Under the pieces are notes generated by a model. It ran no database searches and was not told the origin of the DNA. It was given only the letters and a program-made list of their open reading frames with translations. This document shows positions 1 through 12,743 of a stretch of 64,000 nt of DNA, piece after piece. A program made the position numbers and the translations under genes. Positions within the stretch are counted from its first letter, which is position 1; every line of letters starts with the position of its first letter. This DNA comes from Plasmopara viticola (Eukaryota > Oomycota > Peronosporomycetes > Peronosporales > Peronosporaceae). Where the stretch lies: the NCBI GenBank assembly GCA_001695595.3, contig MBPM02000006.1, positions 124,001-188,000 on the forward strand, read 5' to 3'.

Positions 1-1570
1 CAGCGGTCGACTCATCATCAGCAGTGGAGAAGCGCTTTAGCCGATTACCATTATCAGCCTCTAGAGCAGGCAAAGTAAATGGTTTTAGAGGTGTTTCGGC
101 TTTAGCGGCTCGAGAAAATGTTGCCATCAAGGGTTGAACAGTAAAAGTTCCTCGGCTTGGCTCGTAAAGCCTGATGAGACCCGTCTTGAACGCATCAATA
201 ATCTCAGCTTCCTTAAAGTTTTACAAATGTGATCACAAAAATTATTTTGAATCACAACCAGGCGATCGAGACGACAAGCCTACGTACATAATTTACAAAT
301 GTCTCGCGTTTGTCTGGTGTAACATTAATGTCGTAGTCGCTCAATGGAAGATGAAAGTTGAGTACACATGCTGGCTTTTGTTTCATTTCGTATTGCCGCC
401 AGACTTCATTCAGTGTCTTAGCCATCTATTCCCACAGAATCACCGTCAGTCTAAGAGCTGGCACGCTTCAAATAGCTCGGTCATCCACAGACCTTCGGAA
501 GATCAAACGGCCGTCCATTAATAAAAAAGAATTGTCGATCGGTGTCACTGCGGCCAACTCCAGCTCCGACCTTAGAGACGTATCCCTCCACCTCGCGCCT
601 TTTGTGACTCATTACCTTTTCAATCTCGATTGCAGGGCCCTTCTGCTCATCAATAAAGTTATCGTAGTCATTCTTTCCAGCTCCATCTTTCTTCACACTG
701 CTATTCAGCTTAAAATCCACACGCATAAGTGTTTTAAAAAACTTGATGCCGAACACATTTGCAATGTTTTCTCCCATCGTCTGGTGCGCTTGAGTAGCCA
801 GCACAACATTTCGACTGGCATTTTTTCCCGTAATGTTAAGCACACAGATTTTAACGTTCGCGCAACTCACAGCGTATGCCTGCAGCACCTTCAGCATTTT
901 AGCATAATGCTTCTTAATATTTCGCTGAAAGTCTTCGTATCGAACAACTAGTGGCTGTAGTGCCCTCAGCATGTAACGGGGTATTAGCAAAGGTAAAATC
1001 CTTCGCATCAGCATTACAATTTACCTTGAAAAGCTCTTCAACTATGATTGTGGTCCCCACAGGCCGCGCCTTCTTTGTTTGATTTACAAGCACCCCACTC
1101 GCGTTGTACTTTAGCAGCGCCCCCACAATCTCATTTTGCGTCCTTGTACATACAGTAAAGCTTGCCGCAAGCTCACATATTGAGCTGAGCGCTTCGCCTC
1201 TGCAATATAAACAAAATTAGCAAAAACTAGCGCTGTAGTTCGTTCGCAAACAATTGCCGCACCGAAAGCCAAAGGATTGAACGGTCTCGATGTCCTCGAA
1301 GCTACTGATCTTACTAGTGTAATGCTTTCGCGCCAGAAATGCATAATTATCGGGCGCAATACCTACGCCATTGTCGCTCACCTCGAAGGCATCACGCCCA
1401 AATTCCTTCAGCTTCACTTCAATCTGCGTTGCGCCAGCGTCCAGCGCATTCTCCACAAGTTCCTTGACGGCCGTTGCTAGGTCCACTACTGACTGTCCAC
1501 TGCATATTCGCTGCACGTCGCGTGCATCCAATACGTGCAGCGCCGACGTTGCGGAAGTAGGAGCCATCAA
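1..1570 (-). CDS. PMS1: MutL-type DNA mismatch repair protein PMS1/PMS2, N-terminal part (partial at left edge)
   Basis: This is the PMS subunit of the eukaryotic MutL-alpha heterodimer (PMS1 in yeast, PMS2 in animals), which acts with MLH1 in nuclear mismatch repair. I read five exons: 1570-1263, 1199-1025, 954-493, 425-288 and 211 to beyond the window edge. The introns are 63, 70, 67 and 76 bp, all GT-AG, and the frame stays open across every junction (about 431 codons visible). GHKL ATPase motifs are present: ELVENALDAGAT near residue 37, DNGVGI near 66, FGFRGEAL split by intron 1, and a VGTT loop followed by ELFK at the exon 2/3 junction. The segments FFFINGRPFDLPK and INVTPDKRETF are typical of the second MutL domain. 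The C-terminal endonuclease domain lies outside the window. ATG at 1570 is followed by a second ATG; either could start. It is transcribed divergently from the thioesterase. Confidence 0.92.
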
Positions 1571-1659
1571 TGCGCGCGGAATTCGCAGAGTGATGGTCGG
1601 GTCAAGCGTTTAGAAATCCACTTTAGAAACGAAAAAAACATGACTCGGCACACAATACT
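1571..1659. promoter_or_regulatory. Short shared promoter between two divergent genes
   Basis: Only 89 bp separate the ATG of the mismatch repair gene (minus) from the proposed ATG of the thioesterase (plus), so the two must share or overlap promoter elements. I see no TATA box. The interval depends on the inferred first exon of the thioesterase. Confidence 0.45.
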
Positions 1660-3027
<1,368 letters not shown>

Positions 3028-3172
3028 AGCAAGTTTTACGCGAATTCTGACAGTACGTCTCCTAAATGCCCGTGTGTCGAGGGCTGTAAATCGACCAGTT
3101 CGACGCTTCTCAGCTTGCGTATGCAATGCTTCAAACTTTTTTTGCGCGGAATCATGCTTTTACTAAAGTGTT

Positions 3173-3316
3173 GCTTTGCTGGTCGGCACATTGTATTATC
3201 GATGCTATCCTGTAATGTAGTACATATATGCCTTGCTATATTTAACCCTTGTATATATATGCTTTGCTGGTCGGCACATTGTATCATCGATTCTATCCTG
3301 TAATTTAGTATATAAA
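3173..3316. repeat. Direct duplication, about 55 bp, 88 bp apart
   Basis: A block containing GCTTTGCTGGTCGGCACATT starts at 3173 and recurs at 3261 with only a few substitutions across about 55 bp. It lies just past the thioesterase stop codon. It is not part of a recognisable element. Confidence 0.7.
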
Positions 3317-3330
3317 ATTTGCACAAATTT

Positions 3331-6300
3331 CAGCAGATACGTTCAACATTTGATTTGTAATCTGTTTTTTTCAGCCAATCATTTAGGCACAAATTGTTGT
3401 GGAGTTCGTATTGGGCTTCATCTAGAATCTGCTGCGCTCTGGTCACGTAAACGCCAATGACTTCTTTATCAGTGTTCTTATCTCTGCATAAGAAAGTTGT
3501 GAAAAGTAATGCTTTTATGCTTTTTGATGTCGTATGTCAATGACGCCTTACGATGCAAATTCGAGTGCGTAAGTGTATTCCGCTTGTGTGAGATGCCGTG
3601 TGAATTTGTCACATCGATAAAAAAAAATCTCCACCTGCACAAGTAAACTGTCTACTTTAATTTTGTAAAGGGGTTCGGATTGGATCGTACGACCTTTCGA
3701 ATGCGCATTTTGCACTACTGGACAGACCTACTGCATTTATACATGAAACAAGTGTAAATTCCACTCGCACGCAAAATCTTCGAGTGCAAGAAACGGCTCT
3801 GAAAGTTGCCATGTAAATTGCGGTCAGGAAAAGTGTAGCCACAAGCAGATTTGTTCTTCCAGGACTCCTTGAACGGACACTTTCTCTGCTCATAGGTCCC
3901 TTGGGCGGTGGTGTTTGTGGACCTGCTGATCTGTAAACAGCTCTCCTGAAGTAAAGCTGCTACGGCTGTGGTAAGCAAAGGCACATGTACCATGCCTACA
4001 TCAAAGATAGCCCAGGGCGACCCTTATTCTCGCCGAAGGGCTCTGATCAATTGCGCAAGCAGTGATTGTCTTATTTCACGTACGTGCAAAGAGGAATGAT
4101 AAGCAACGTATTTTCGGTTTAGTTTAGACGAGTAAATTCGAAAACTTTGGCAACTCACGTACACTACTTTCACATTTGCGATGTCTAGAAGCTTTTAATG
4201 CTCATTTTGGCGATCTTAAACTCCAGTATCGAGGTATATCGCTATATAGTATACATTTGCCAATAAGAAGCCAAAGTGTGCGCGCCGTTTATCTGCACTG
4301 TTAAATTCTTGCTATACTTACACTGTCTCAATGATTAATGACCATTCCTATTGTGCTTAGGGCTTGCCACAGAAATGACAGTCGCCATCTTTGGTTTGAT
4401 ATGATTTCTTTTCACCTTCGATAGGATACGAAAAAATCAGCAAGCATATATACTCGTTTACGCAGAGATTCTTAGCGCTTATGAAATGACTGAAAACCAA
4501 GACAGAAGCGTTCACATTTGGTGCTCCTTGGCAGGTAATTTTTTTAAATGGGCGCTGTGGACTTTTTGTGAAGACTCGCTTGACAAAGCTCAGTAGAGCC
4601 GTTTGATCACCTTTGACGGCGATATTATTTTCGAGTCATTTCACTTTCAGATCAAAAATAGCGGGTGTTGTGTAAGGTGTTCGTGATCTCCTGATCGCAC
4701 GTTGGGAAGTGATAGGAGTTACAACATTCGCGCCTTTGTCTTGAGTTATGTTGATAGTATGTATGAAGTCTCTAATGTTAGTTGCATTAAGAGGGTGAAG
4801 GGCACTCCTAGCTCACAAATATATTTTGCTGTCTCAAGTGCTTAGGTTTTGAATAAAACACCGTGGATGTTCACCAAATACCAAACGATAGCTCTTTAAC
4901 TAAGCTGAAAAGTAAAATGCTTTGCTGATGCGCTATCTCATCGCATCGCATCGCTCAAGCTTGAGCTTGCTTATGTCACAACTTCAACTTTTGAGCTGCA
5001 GTTACAAAAGGATATCCCCCAACCGATAGCAAGACATTTTCCTCACTTTCGGGATTATTGAAACGTCAAGAAATTTTCTTTTGCGCAATTTGGTAAGGTG
5101 TTTAAAATTTGTGCGCATAATCTCTACCAGGTCGAGCTGAAAGCAATGTTTTTCTCAAAGAAAGCTTTCTTTTGTATGTGCTACGTTACGGGTGGCACTC
5201 GGTGAGCGCCGCGCTTTCTTAGGGTAACATTCATTCAAAATGGCAGTTTTTCTTATTGAGTTTAATGAACTGAGTTTAGATCGACATATCCACTCCGCAT
5301 TTGAACCTTTGGCGAGAAGCACAAGGTAAGTCGCCTGCCAAAGACTTCAATTTTCGTCACCACGGATAGTGCATGTTTACCGTTTTCCTTCATTTGGCTG
5401 TTTGAAGTGCGATTTGATTTTTTGTCCACAGGAGTGTCACAAGCGCTCCACCAAGCACTCGCTAGACTGTTCGCACTTTAAAGTGACGAAGAAGATGAGC
5501 GTGTCGTCGAAATGGCCCTTACAGCCAAAAATGGGAACCAAAAGGTGTTGGATTGTCGTCAGGATCAATGATCATACGAGATGCCTTCCTTTTCAAGACA
5601 TCAAGTCCACAGCATTTTTTAAGGGTAAAGACCCGTCCAGAGATGTCTCCGCTGTCAATTCTTTATGCATTTAGTAGAAAGTAGGCGAAGTCAGAAACGA
5701 CGACCCACAGATTATTTCTAAAGTACAGAATTCATTTACTGAGCTGGCGATATACTGTGTGTTGCATCCACTGCCTGCCAACTCCTATTGCCAATGTCAA
5801 ATGAATCAGTTGCACTTGTCGATCCTTTATAGACCGAATATTGAAAATGGTCGTTCACCGAGAGGTCGTATAGTTTGAAATACCTCCTCTATTTAATGTG
5901 CTGTGTCACTCCGTCACATCTGGAAGCACTTGCTGATGAATGTTATGCTGATGCAGGTAAACTAAGTAATCAAACCCTCGCAGAGATTTGAAATTAACAG
6001 GGCTAGCCTCTGCATTCATCAGATGAGCTTTCGAACAACATGATGGCTTCTATGGAGCTGAGGATGTGGCTGCACTTGAGGCCCTTCTCGCTATCAAGCA
6101 ATTTGAATGCGTCATGGTGTTCAAGCTCTATACGCAAATACTATGTTCGAGGGCACCATAAGGTCATGTAGCCGGGGACAGGCACGCCTAATGCGAAATG
6201 TAAGCCGGCAAAATTAATACTAAACGAACAGAGCATTTTACAATAGTTTACGAATATACCATGATAATGTTAGTGGTATTTGCACGTATCTCAAAGCTTA

Positions 6301-9300
6301 TTACCCGTCTTGTGCCCTGTGAACACATGGAGGGTTAGTTGAAAGCAACATTTTTATCGGCGAGCTTTGGGTTATGTCGAAGCTCAGGCTATCTTTAAAA
6401 AGGAGTAAACATCACGAATATTTTTAATATTTTGGGTAGATAACGATTGAAAGTAGTGTTTTATGAACATATTGGTGGTCTGCCTCGCTTTCATGAGATG
6501 TTCACCCCTCCGTTTTAAAAGGATTATGTGCAGTATCGCGTGCTATAATTGGCTTACATTAAATACGGATTCTGTGAAATAATCGATCGACTGCAAAACA
6601 AATTGCTAAGGACTGGCTTAAAGTTGACAAAAAGAAGCCATACTAGCACCAAAAGCTACTCTTTGTTATACTTTAGACGACAGAATGCACTCTTGACAAG
6701 CTTAATATCATCATAATATTGCTCAACCACGTAAGGTTTGGGTGTCCAAAAATCTCCCATTTTTGTCCTCAACATCAAGAGCATAAAAGAACTTCCCCAC
6801 GGCAATTACTGGTGTGGCTTCTAGTAAAGCAGTCACTGTGAGGGTTGTTTAAAGAAGATGACGACAATTTCTCCCATCATGCCCTTGTCACCGCAACGAT
6901 GTAAAGACCACAAAGAAATTTTCCACAACCTTTTATCATCATCGCAGAGCTCTACGATTGACACCGAAGAGCATTGGAAGAAACTTTTGCTATGTGGCGA
7001 GCTGTGAGGTTTAACAACCTGCATATTTTACCGACATGTTCTACCCAAACGATGTCCAGGTACCAAAAGATTGAGTCAATCGACAGCTAGTAGACCCGTG
7101 TCAAATGACGCATACAACGGTGCCCGTGTCAGGACTTCCGGGACGTACTGTGCACTACGTGACTTGGATTTGATCGCTTTTGGTTCGTTCCGTCTCTTCT
7201 TACCTTTTTCTGCGCTGCTAGTAGGTTGTTTGCCCCAAAGGATCGACGCAAGTACCACTGATCGCCACAACTGCTACAGTTTCAAATTTCGTAAGCTGTA
7301 GTGCCATGTCCATGCCTTTAAACACGAGTGTGCGACTAGCATTCGATAGGGCCAAATGGACGACTTTCTTTCGAATCCTTGGTTGACGACGCGGCAAAAA
7401 GCGTCCACGACGTGGGCAAGAGTACCGATCAAAGCGTGGCGCAGTCTTAAGACGCACGCAAGACCATTTTGGATGCTATTAACATTTTTATGGATGTGCT
7501 GGCTACAATTACGTGGTTGAAGCATTAAATACCTTTGTGTCCTCGGAGGGCTGTATGTATTTCAAAGCTGCTGGGTCAGCACCGCTCTCGAGGCGTCTGA
7601 TGCGTTGCGACGCTTAACGAATAATAAAACCATGGTCACGTGGAGAGGATGCTCTGATGAATAAGTGCATAAAGTTTGACGTCTACTGGATCAGCGGAAT
7701 GCCCATGACGTCCGAGCATAAGTAAAGAAACGGCGGAAGAGTCTCAATTCGCAAATTAACTTCTCAATCGTTATAAAACCATTCTTTTCCGGTTATAACC
7801 CGGATCAAGACATACGATGCACTACTATAATATTAACCAGTCAATCGGTGCACGCAAAATGCGCACACATTCCTTTAAAAAGGAGAAGTGAGTGGTGAAT
7901 AGAAAGAAGTGAGAAGTGATTAAAGGATCCCTTTCATGATTGCTCTCCAAGAATGTACAGCCACATGCAGGACTGCTTGTTTGTAGTGACTTAGATGAGC
8001 GATTTTTCGATCCCCCTGTCCACAGACTTGCTGACTCAGTTTCAGCTTAAGTGCTGCTCAGCAGAGCAACATCCGCTACTTTAGCTATGTCAGAAGAGAA
8101 CACACGAGCCGTGTGCAAAAAAAACATTGTTTGTCGAGTGTGCGAACTTTTACATGCCTGTGTGCGAGAAGCCTTGCTGTTAAAAGTTTCAGAAAAGGCA
8201 CAAAGTCTTGAATCTCTCGTAGAATAATACTGCAGCTTAAGGCTGCTGATGTTGCGCGCGAAAGTCATCAGGTAAAACTCATGGTAGACTTTTGCGTAAC
8301 GCAAAGTCTTGCACGCCGGCAAACGATTGCCATCCAGCAATCCAGGCCAACTGATGGTCGAATGGATAGCAGCGTACTTATGTCGTATCTGACTCAATTG
8401 ACAGATGGAATGGTCCTAGTTTGAAACAGACTTGGTTGTGAAACTTGAGATTCGACATTTTTTTGTTTTGTCCCTGACCTATTAAGGTGTATTTTGATAT
8501 GGGGTATGTCGTGGGTAGAGAACCACGAGTCCTAAATTGAGTGGTGGGGCTAGGCCTTAGGCGTTGGCCACTAAAATCTTCGCAGAACAAGCTCCTGTAC
8601 TAGGAAGCTTGGACAAGTATGAGACCCGAAAACGATGTGGGATATATCGAGGTATTGGTTGATTCTCAATGGTAGAGGTGACGACGTCTTTTGAATCTAT
8701 CTGTACGTGCAATCAGGTCCCGCCGTCAGCACCGGCTATTTAAGACACCAAAATTAGTGCTTAAGTTTATCTAAAATGTGTTTACATAGAGCCAAGAGTA
8801 GAATTTCAAGAAGAAACTTAGGTCGGCAAGGTACAGTGGGCAATATAGTCCACGGGTGGGATAGTTATTGAGCCACCAATTGCGGGTAACAGAGGAGCAC
8901 ACGTGAGTGGCAACGTATCGCCAACAATGGATAAAAAGGTTTTCGAAAGACTCGATCATCTGTGTTACGGACGACCCCGTGGCCACAAAGAAAATCCGCA
9001 AAGGTTATTGCCACTTTAACTGGTCTTTACGTCACGACAGGCGCATTTTTGTGCTCGAAGCTTCCAAGTTCTTAGCCGAACCAAAAGCCAAAAATATTTC
9101 GTAGGTACTGCATTTATCAGTTAAAACCTTTGATGGGAAAATGCGATGTTTTGGACTAGCCTTTGTGTCGCGGCTTAGCTCAAAGATTCTGAATGGTTCC
9201 AAAGCAATGTGTGAAGTATACACTGATGCGATATTTAGTGACTCACCTTCAAAACTCTCGCCAGCTAGAAGGGCTACGTCAAGTGCGTTGTCACAAGGCA

Positions 9301-11502
9301 ATGTTCACTGCCACAAAGATAGTGTGAGCTGATTGATGCCTTCTTTGCAAAATACTGGTAATGGTGTCAAATCTCCAAGCTCGCCACCAATGTTCTGTGC
9401 TCGAGAGACAGACGGAAAGTGGTGACTGGTTTATGCTGATTATAGCGTAGATAGTATTTTGCAAGAGTCTTACTCAAGGAAAGACGTGCTGCTCAACAAC
9501 GTGTTTGGGTTTACATTGTACAATGCACCGAATTTGGTAGAGATTTTTATCAGGGAATTGGATATACTACTCGCGCACCTCAAAGTACGCTTTGGTAAAG
9601 TTTCGAATGCATCTTCCAGATTTAAGGTCCTTTTTGGCTTGTTAAACTAACGTATATTTGAAGACGGCGGCAAGTCATTTCGAAGAATGAAAAATGATTG
9701 TCAATCTTCGCGATATTAATTTACCTAGTAGCAATACTGGTCAGTAGTGTTTGTAAACCGCTTATGCAATTGACACCTGCTTTTACTAGTATAACTGGAG
9801 AAGAAATAGCAAGGGTGTAAACAAATACATCTTTTGTATATTCTGGCCTTTCACATACAATGATGTTTGATACGGACCCGTTTAAGTATTATTGTTCCAT
9901 CTAAAAAGAGCCCATTAACTGATGTCAACTGAAGACCATCTACAGACAAAAATTCTAATGGAAAGGGTCCGCTGTGTAACAAAGGCCATTTGCCCGCCAA
10001 GGCGGATCAAAAGGTTTTTATGGATAAATTTGTGCTTGAAAATGCGGCTCACGCCTTTACAAGCATTCCATTTTGCTTAATGGAAGTAAACTAAAACTTC
10101 ATTTTTTTACTAACTCTTCGGAGCACAAATGATCTTACATAAGTAGGGGAGAGGCCACATTTGGTAAACCCATTAAGTTCTTTCTCCGATAAGTGTCTGA
10201 AAATTCTTTTTATTCATCTCAATTGCATCTAATGCCCTGATGATTATGTTCGGCCGACCTTTCGCGATATTAGATAGCTGTTTTCGTGAGATAGATGGAA
10301 GACTCGAGAGGACAAGCTTTCCAGTGATAAAGCATTACTATATACGAAAAATCTACCACTTAGCTATGTCTTTTTTTATGAAGTGAGTTATCCTTTCGAT
10401 ATGCCTTTTGCGGTCTAAGAAAGACAAAGGTAGGTAGATGGACGCCATCGATCTTTTTCTCACAACAATATTGATGCACTCATCATTTCATGTGGGGCTT
10501 TGTTGAAGATTTTTCGATTTCGATGACCCCGTGCCTCGTGTGAGGCCTGGTGCCTTCGAACTGTTAGAAAAAAATTCGTGGTTTCAATGCTTAGCCTTGA
10601 CACTAAGGCGATTCAGTAGGGTACGGCGGCTAAGAGTTCCCATAGTCTCGGTGGTCAAATGACTATGCGATTTGAGTGATCGATCGATCTTGGAGCTCAA
10701 TGCACAGTAAAGCGTCTTTTTCTTTGCAATGTGAAGACCTTGCGCTGAGACGCAAGTCACTGTGAAGGCTACATCGCCAAATGAGTCTATGTCTTCTTCA
10801 AGACCTATAGGGTCCAATATCGTCCCAGTGTGGCCGCCAGGAGGCTTCTTATAACCATCTCGAATGCGTATACTTGGTTGAGCAGGAGCTACTGCTCCTC
10901 ACGAAGAAGGCACAAAGCCAAGGCCGAGCAACCTCCTTCTGTGCTAATTAACTGCCAAGGTTTGTTACAGAGTGCGCAGTGAACAAAGGCATAGGAGGAT
11001 TTTCTTTAGAAATGGCGTGCTTATTCAAATTTTGAAGATCGTGATAGCCGTGGAAGCGGCTCTGGCACGGCTACGTGAAGGCCGTTGCGATCTAGAACCC
11101 AAAGATTCAAGCAAATCGTATGTTATCCGCAGTATTTTGGTCGTGTGTTGAAAGTGACTTTGTACCCCTGCTCGGGTTCTCGGCGCTATCTTGGCAATAC
11201 GTCAAAGCCGATACATCTTGGAAGTGAATTGTCTTCGATCTACCAAGAGAGCAAGTTTCACTCCAACTTTACGTAAGTGTTGGGTTTCGTCCAAGTTAGT
11301 TGGATTTTGCGCTCCATTGTTTCAAATGCTTACCCAATCTTTAATCGATTTATCATTAGAGCTGTGGAGATTACAGTGCTGATAAGTATCCAGCGGTGTC
11401 CTCATACCAGGTACATACTTAGGGTGTCGATTGAGTTTTTTGAAGAGATTCGATGCGGTGCCAGGAGCAGACACGTAAGCGCAGCAAGGTCGCGCTAGAC
11501 GT
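3331..11502. other. Gene-poor AT-rich stretch
   Basis: Apart from the small ORF noted at 3715-3993, I see no convincing gene. Open frames are short and carry no family motif. An open frame of 101 codons at 5369-5674 has spaced cysteines that faintly recall the zinc region of MULE transposases. A frame at 9141-9332 faintly recalls a MULE core. Neither is strong enough to call. No tRNA or rRNA is apparent. Confidence 0.5.
3715..3993 (-). CDS. Small ORF with weak signal-peptide character, unknown
   Basis: An ATG-started frame of 92 residues opens with a short hydrophobic run (VPLLTTAVAALL) and has several cysteines after it. It could be a small secreted protein, but the hydrophobic run is weak, no family is recognised, and the surrounding DNA is gene-poor and AT-rich. 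It may be chance. Confidence 0.18.
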   Translation of the reverse strand: MVHVPLLTTAVAALLQESCLQISRSTNTTAQGTYEQRKCPFKESWKNKSACGYTFPDRNLHGNFQSRFLHSKILRASGIYTCFMYKCSRSVQ

Positions 11503-11895
11503 TCATAAATGCCACAAAAGAGTGGTCTTTTGAGAGTTTACAGTTCGTGCAACGCGAATGAGGGTACAACTCATTGATACGGCCTTTATCGGCCGAGCGT
11601 CCGTCCGAAATGTCCTCCTCTTTCTCGTTAAATCCGCTATGCAGAGAGTGATTACACCTTTCACGAGAGAGAACTTGTATCGGTACCAGCGGTTAGCGAG
11701 AATCATAGTTGCTCGTCGACTGCATTGATGTGTTTGGTCATCGGACCCACTGAGAAAATGTATATAGGGTTTCTTTACCCTCCTTCTTCTGGTCCTAATA
11801 TTGGTTATCTCTTCATTCAAAGTGTCCCGCGTCGACTTTATTCCTCTGAGCACAAGGAATTTCACTGCTTTGATGTCCCAATAGTAGAGGTTCAA
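11503..11895 (-). pseudogene. Possible Copia integrase-tail relic
   Basis: A 130-codon frame holds YYWDIKAVKFLVLR followed by STRDTLNEE. This resembles the short segment after the Copia integrase core, where the sequence runs Y-x-W/L-D-x-x-x ... R-D-V-K-F. No RT or RNase H follows in a sensible position, so it would be a detached fragment. The match is by eye only. Confidence 0.28.
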
Positions 11896-12743
11896 ACATG
11901 ATACAAAGCTCGCACAACCGGATCATGAAGTGCGTCTTGTTCCTTTAAAATCAGCCCCATAATTAGTGTGAGATGAAATGGCGGTTCTATTACATTTCGT
12001 CCGTGGCGTGTGCTTTGGAAGTTGTGGTGTAGCGTGAACGGCCGTGACCTTTGAGTATGTATGGTCGGTAAGTCTTACGGGGTGTATTGAGGCTTTATGC
12101 AGCTTGACGGGAAAAGAAATAGACGAATGCTCGTTATATAAATCGGAGTTGTCTTAAATACTGGGTTATGTATAACGAGAGATGCGCATTTCCCACCGCT
12201 GTGGAGCGAATGGCTCCGACGACTTTCTTAAGGCTCGCTGCCCACGGCACAGGCACCACATTAGCTGCAGGCGCAGTCTTTGTCACTAGGACAGACTTTG
12301 CCATAGGCGTGCTCTTGATACGGCGATCTTCTCACGATAGTTTGCGAGTGATGCGGTAGTTGTGTCGCTAAAGCTAACATCACAGCGCTTGGTGAATAGT
12401 ACAATCGCAACCACCCACAAGTAGTATGAAGGCAAGACGCTGCCATAATCGCTCTGCAAAACGAGCTCTGCCTTGTTGCCATTTAAACTATTGAAAGAAA
12501 AAATATGGCGATGTGGCAACTTAAAGAATGCTCAAGGTACATAATGGTGAAAAAGCATGTTTAGTCAAAAAATGCCACCACACATTGGCTCGCGCTTTAA
12601 AAGTCCATGTATCAACCTAAAAGCATAGTCTATAAGACAAATCAAGGACTTTTACACCGTCACAAGGCAAGGCTTTTTATTACTGTCTACCACGAATAAT
12701 GTCAATCCAAACCACAAAAATGCAGAGTGCGTGACCCCGAGCT
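11896..12743. other. Intergenic, downstream of the ABC transporter
   Basis: Nothing recognisable. The last about 120 bp are the 3' flank of the ABC transporter gene on the minus strand. Short overlapping frames at 12168-12519 carry no motif. Confidence 0.4.
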
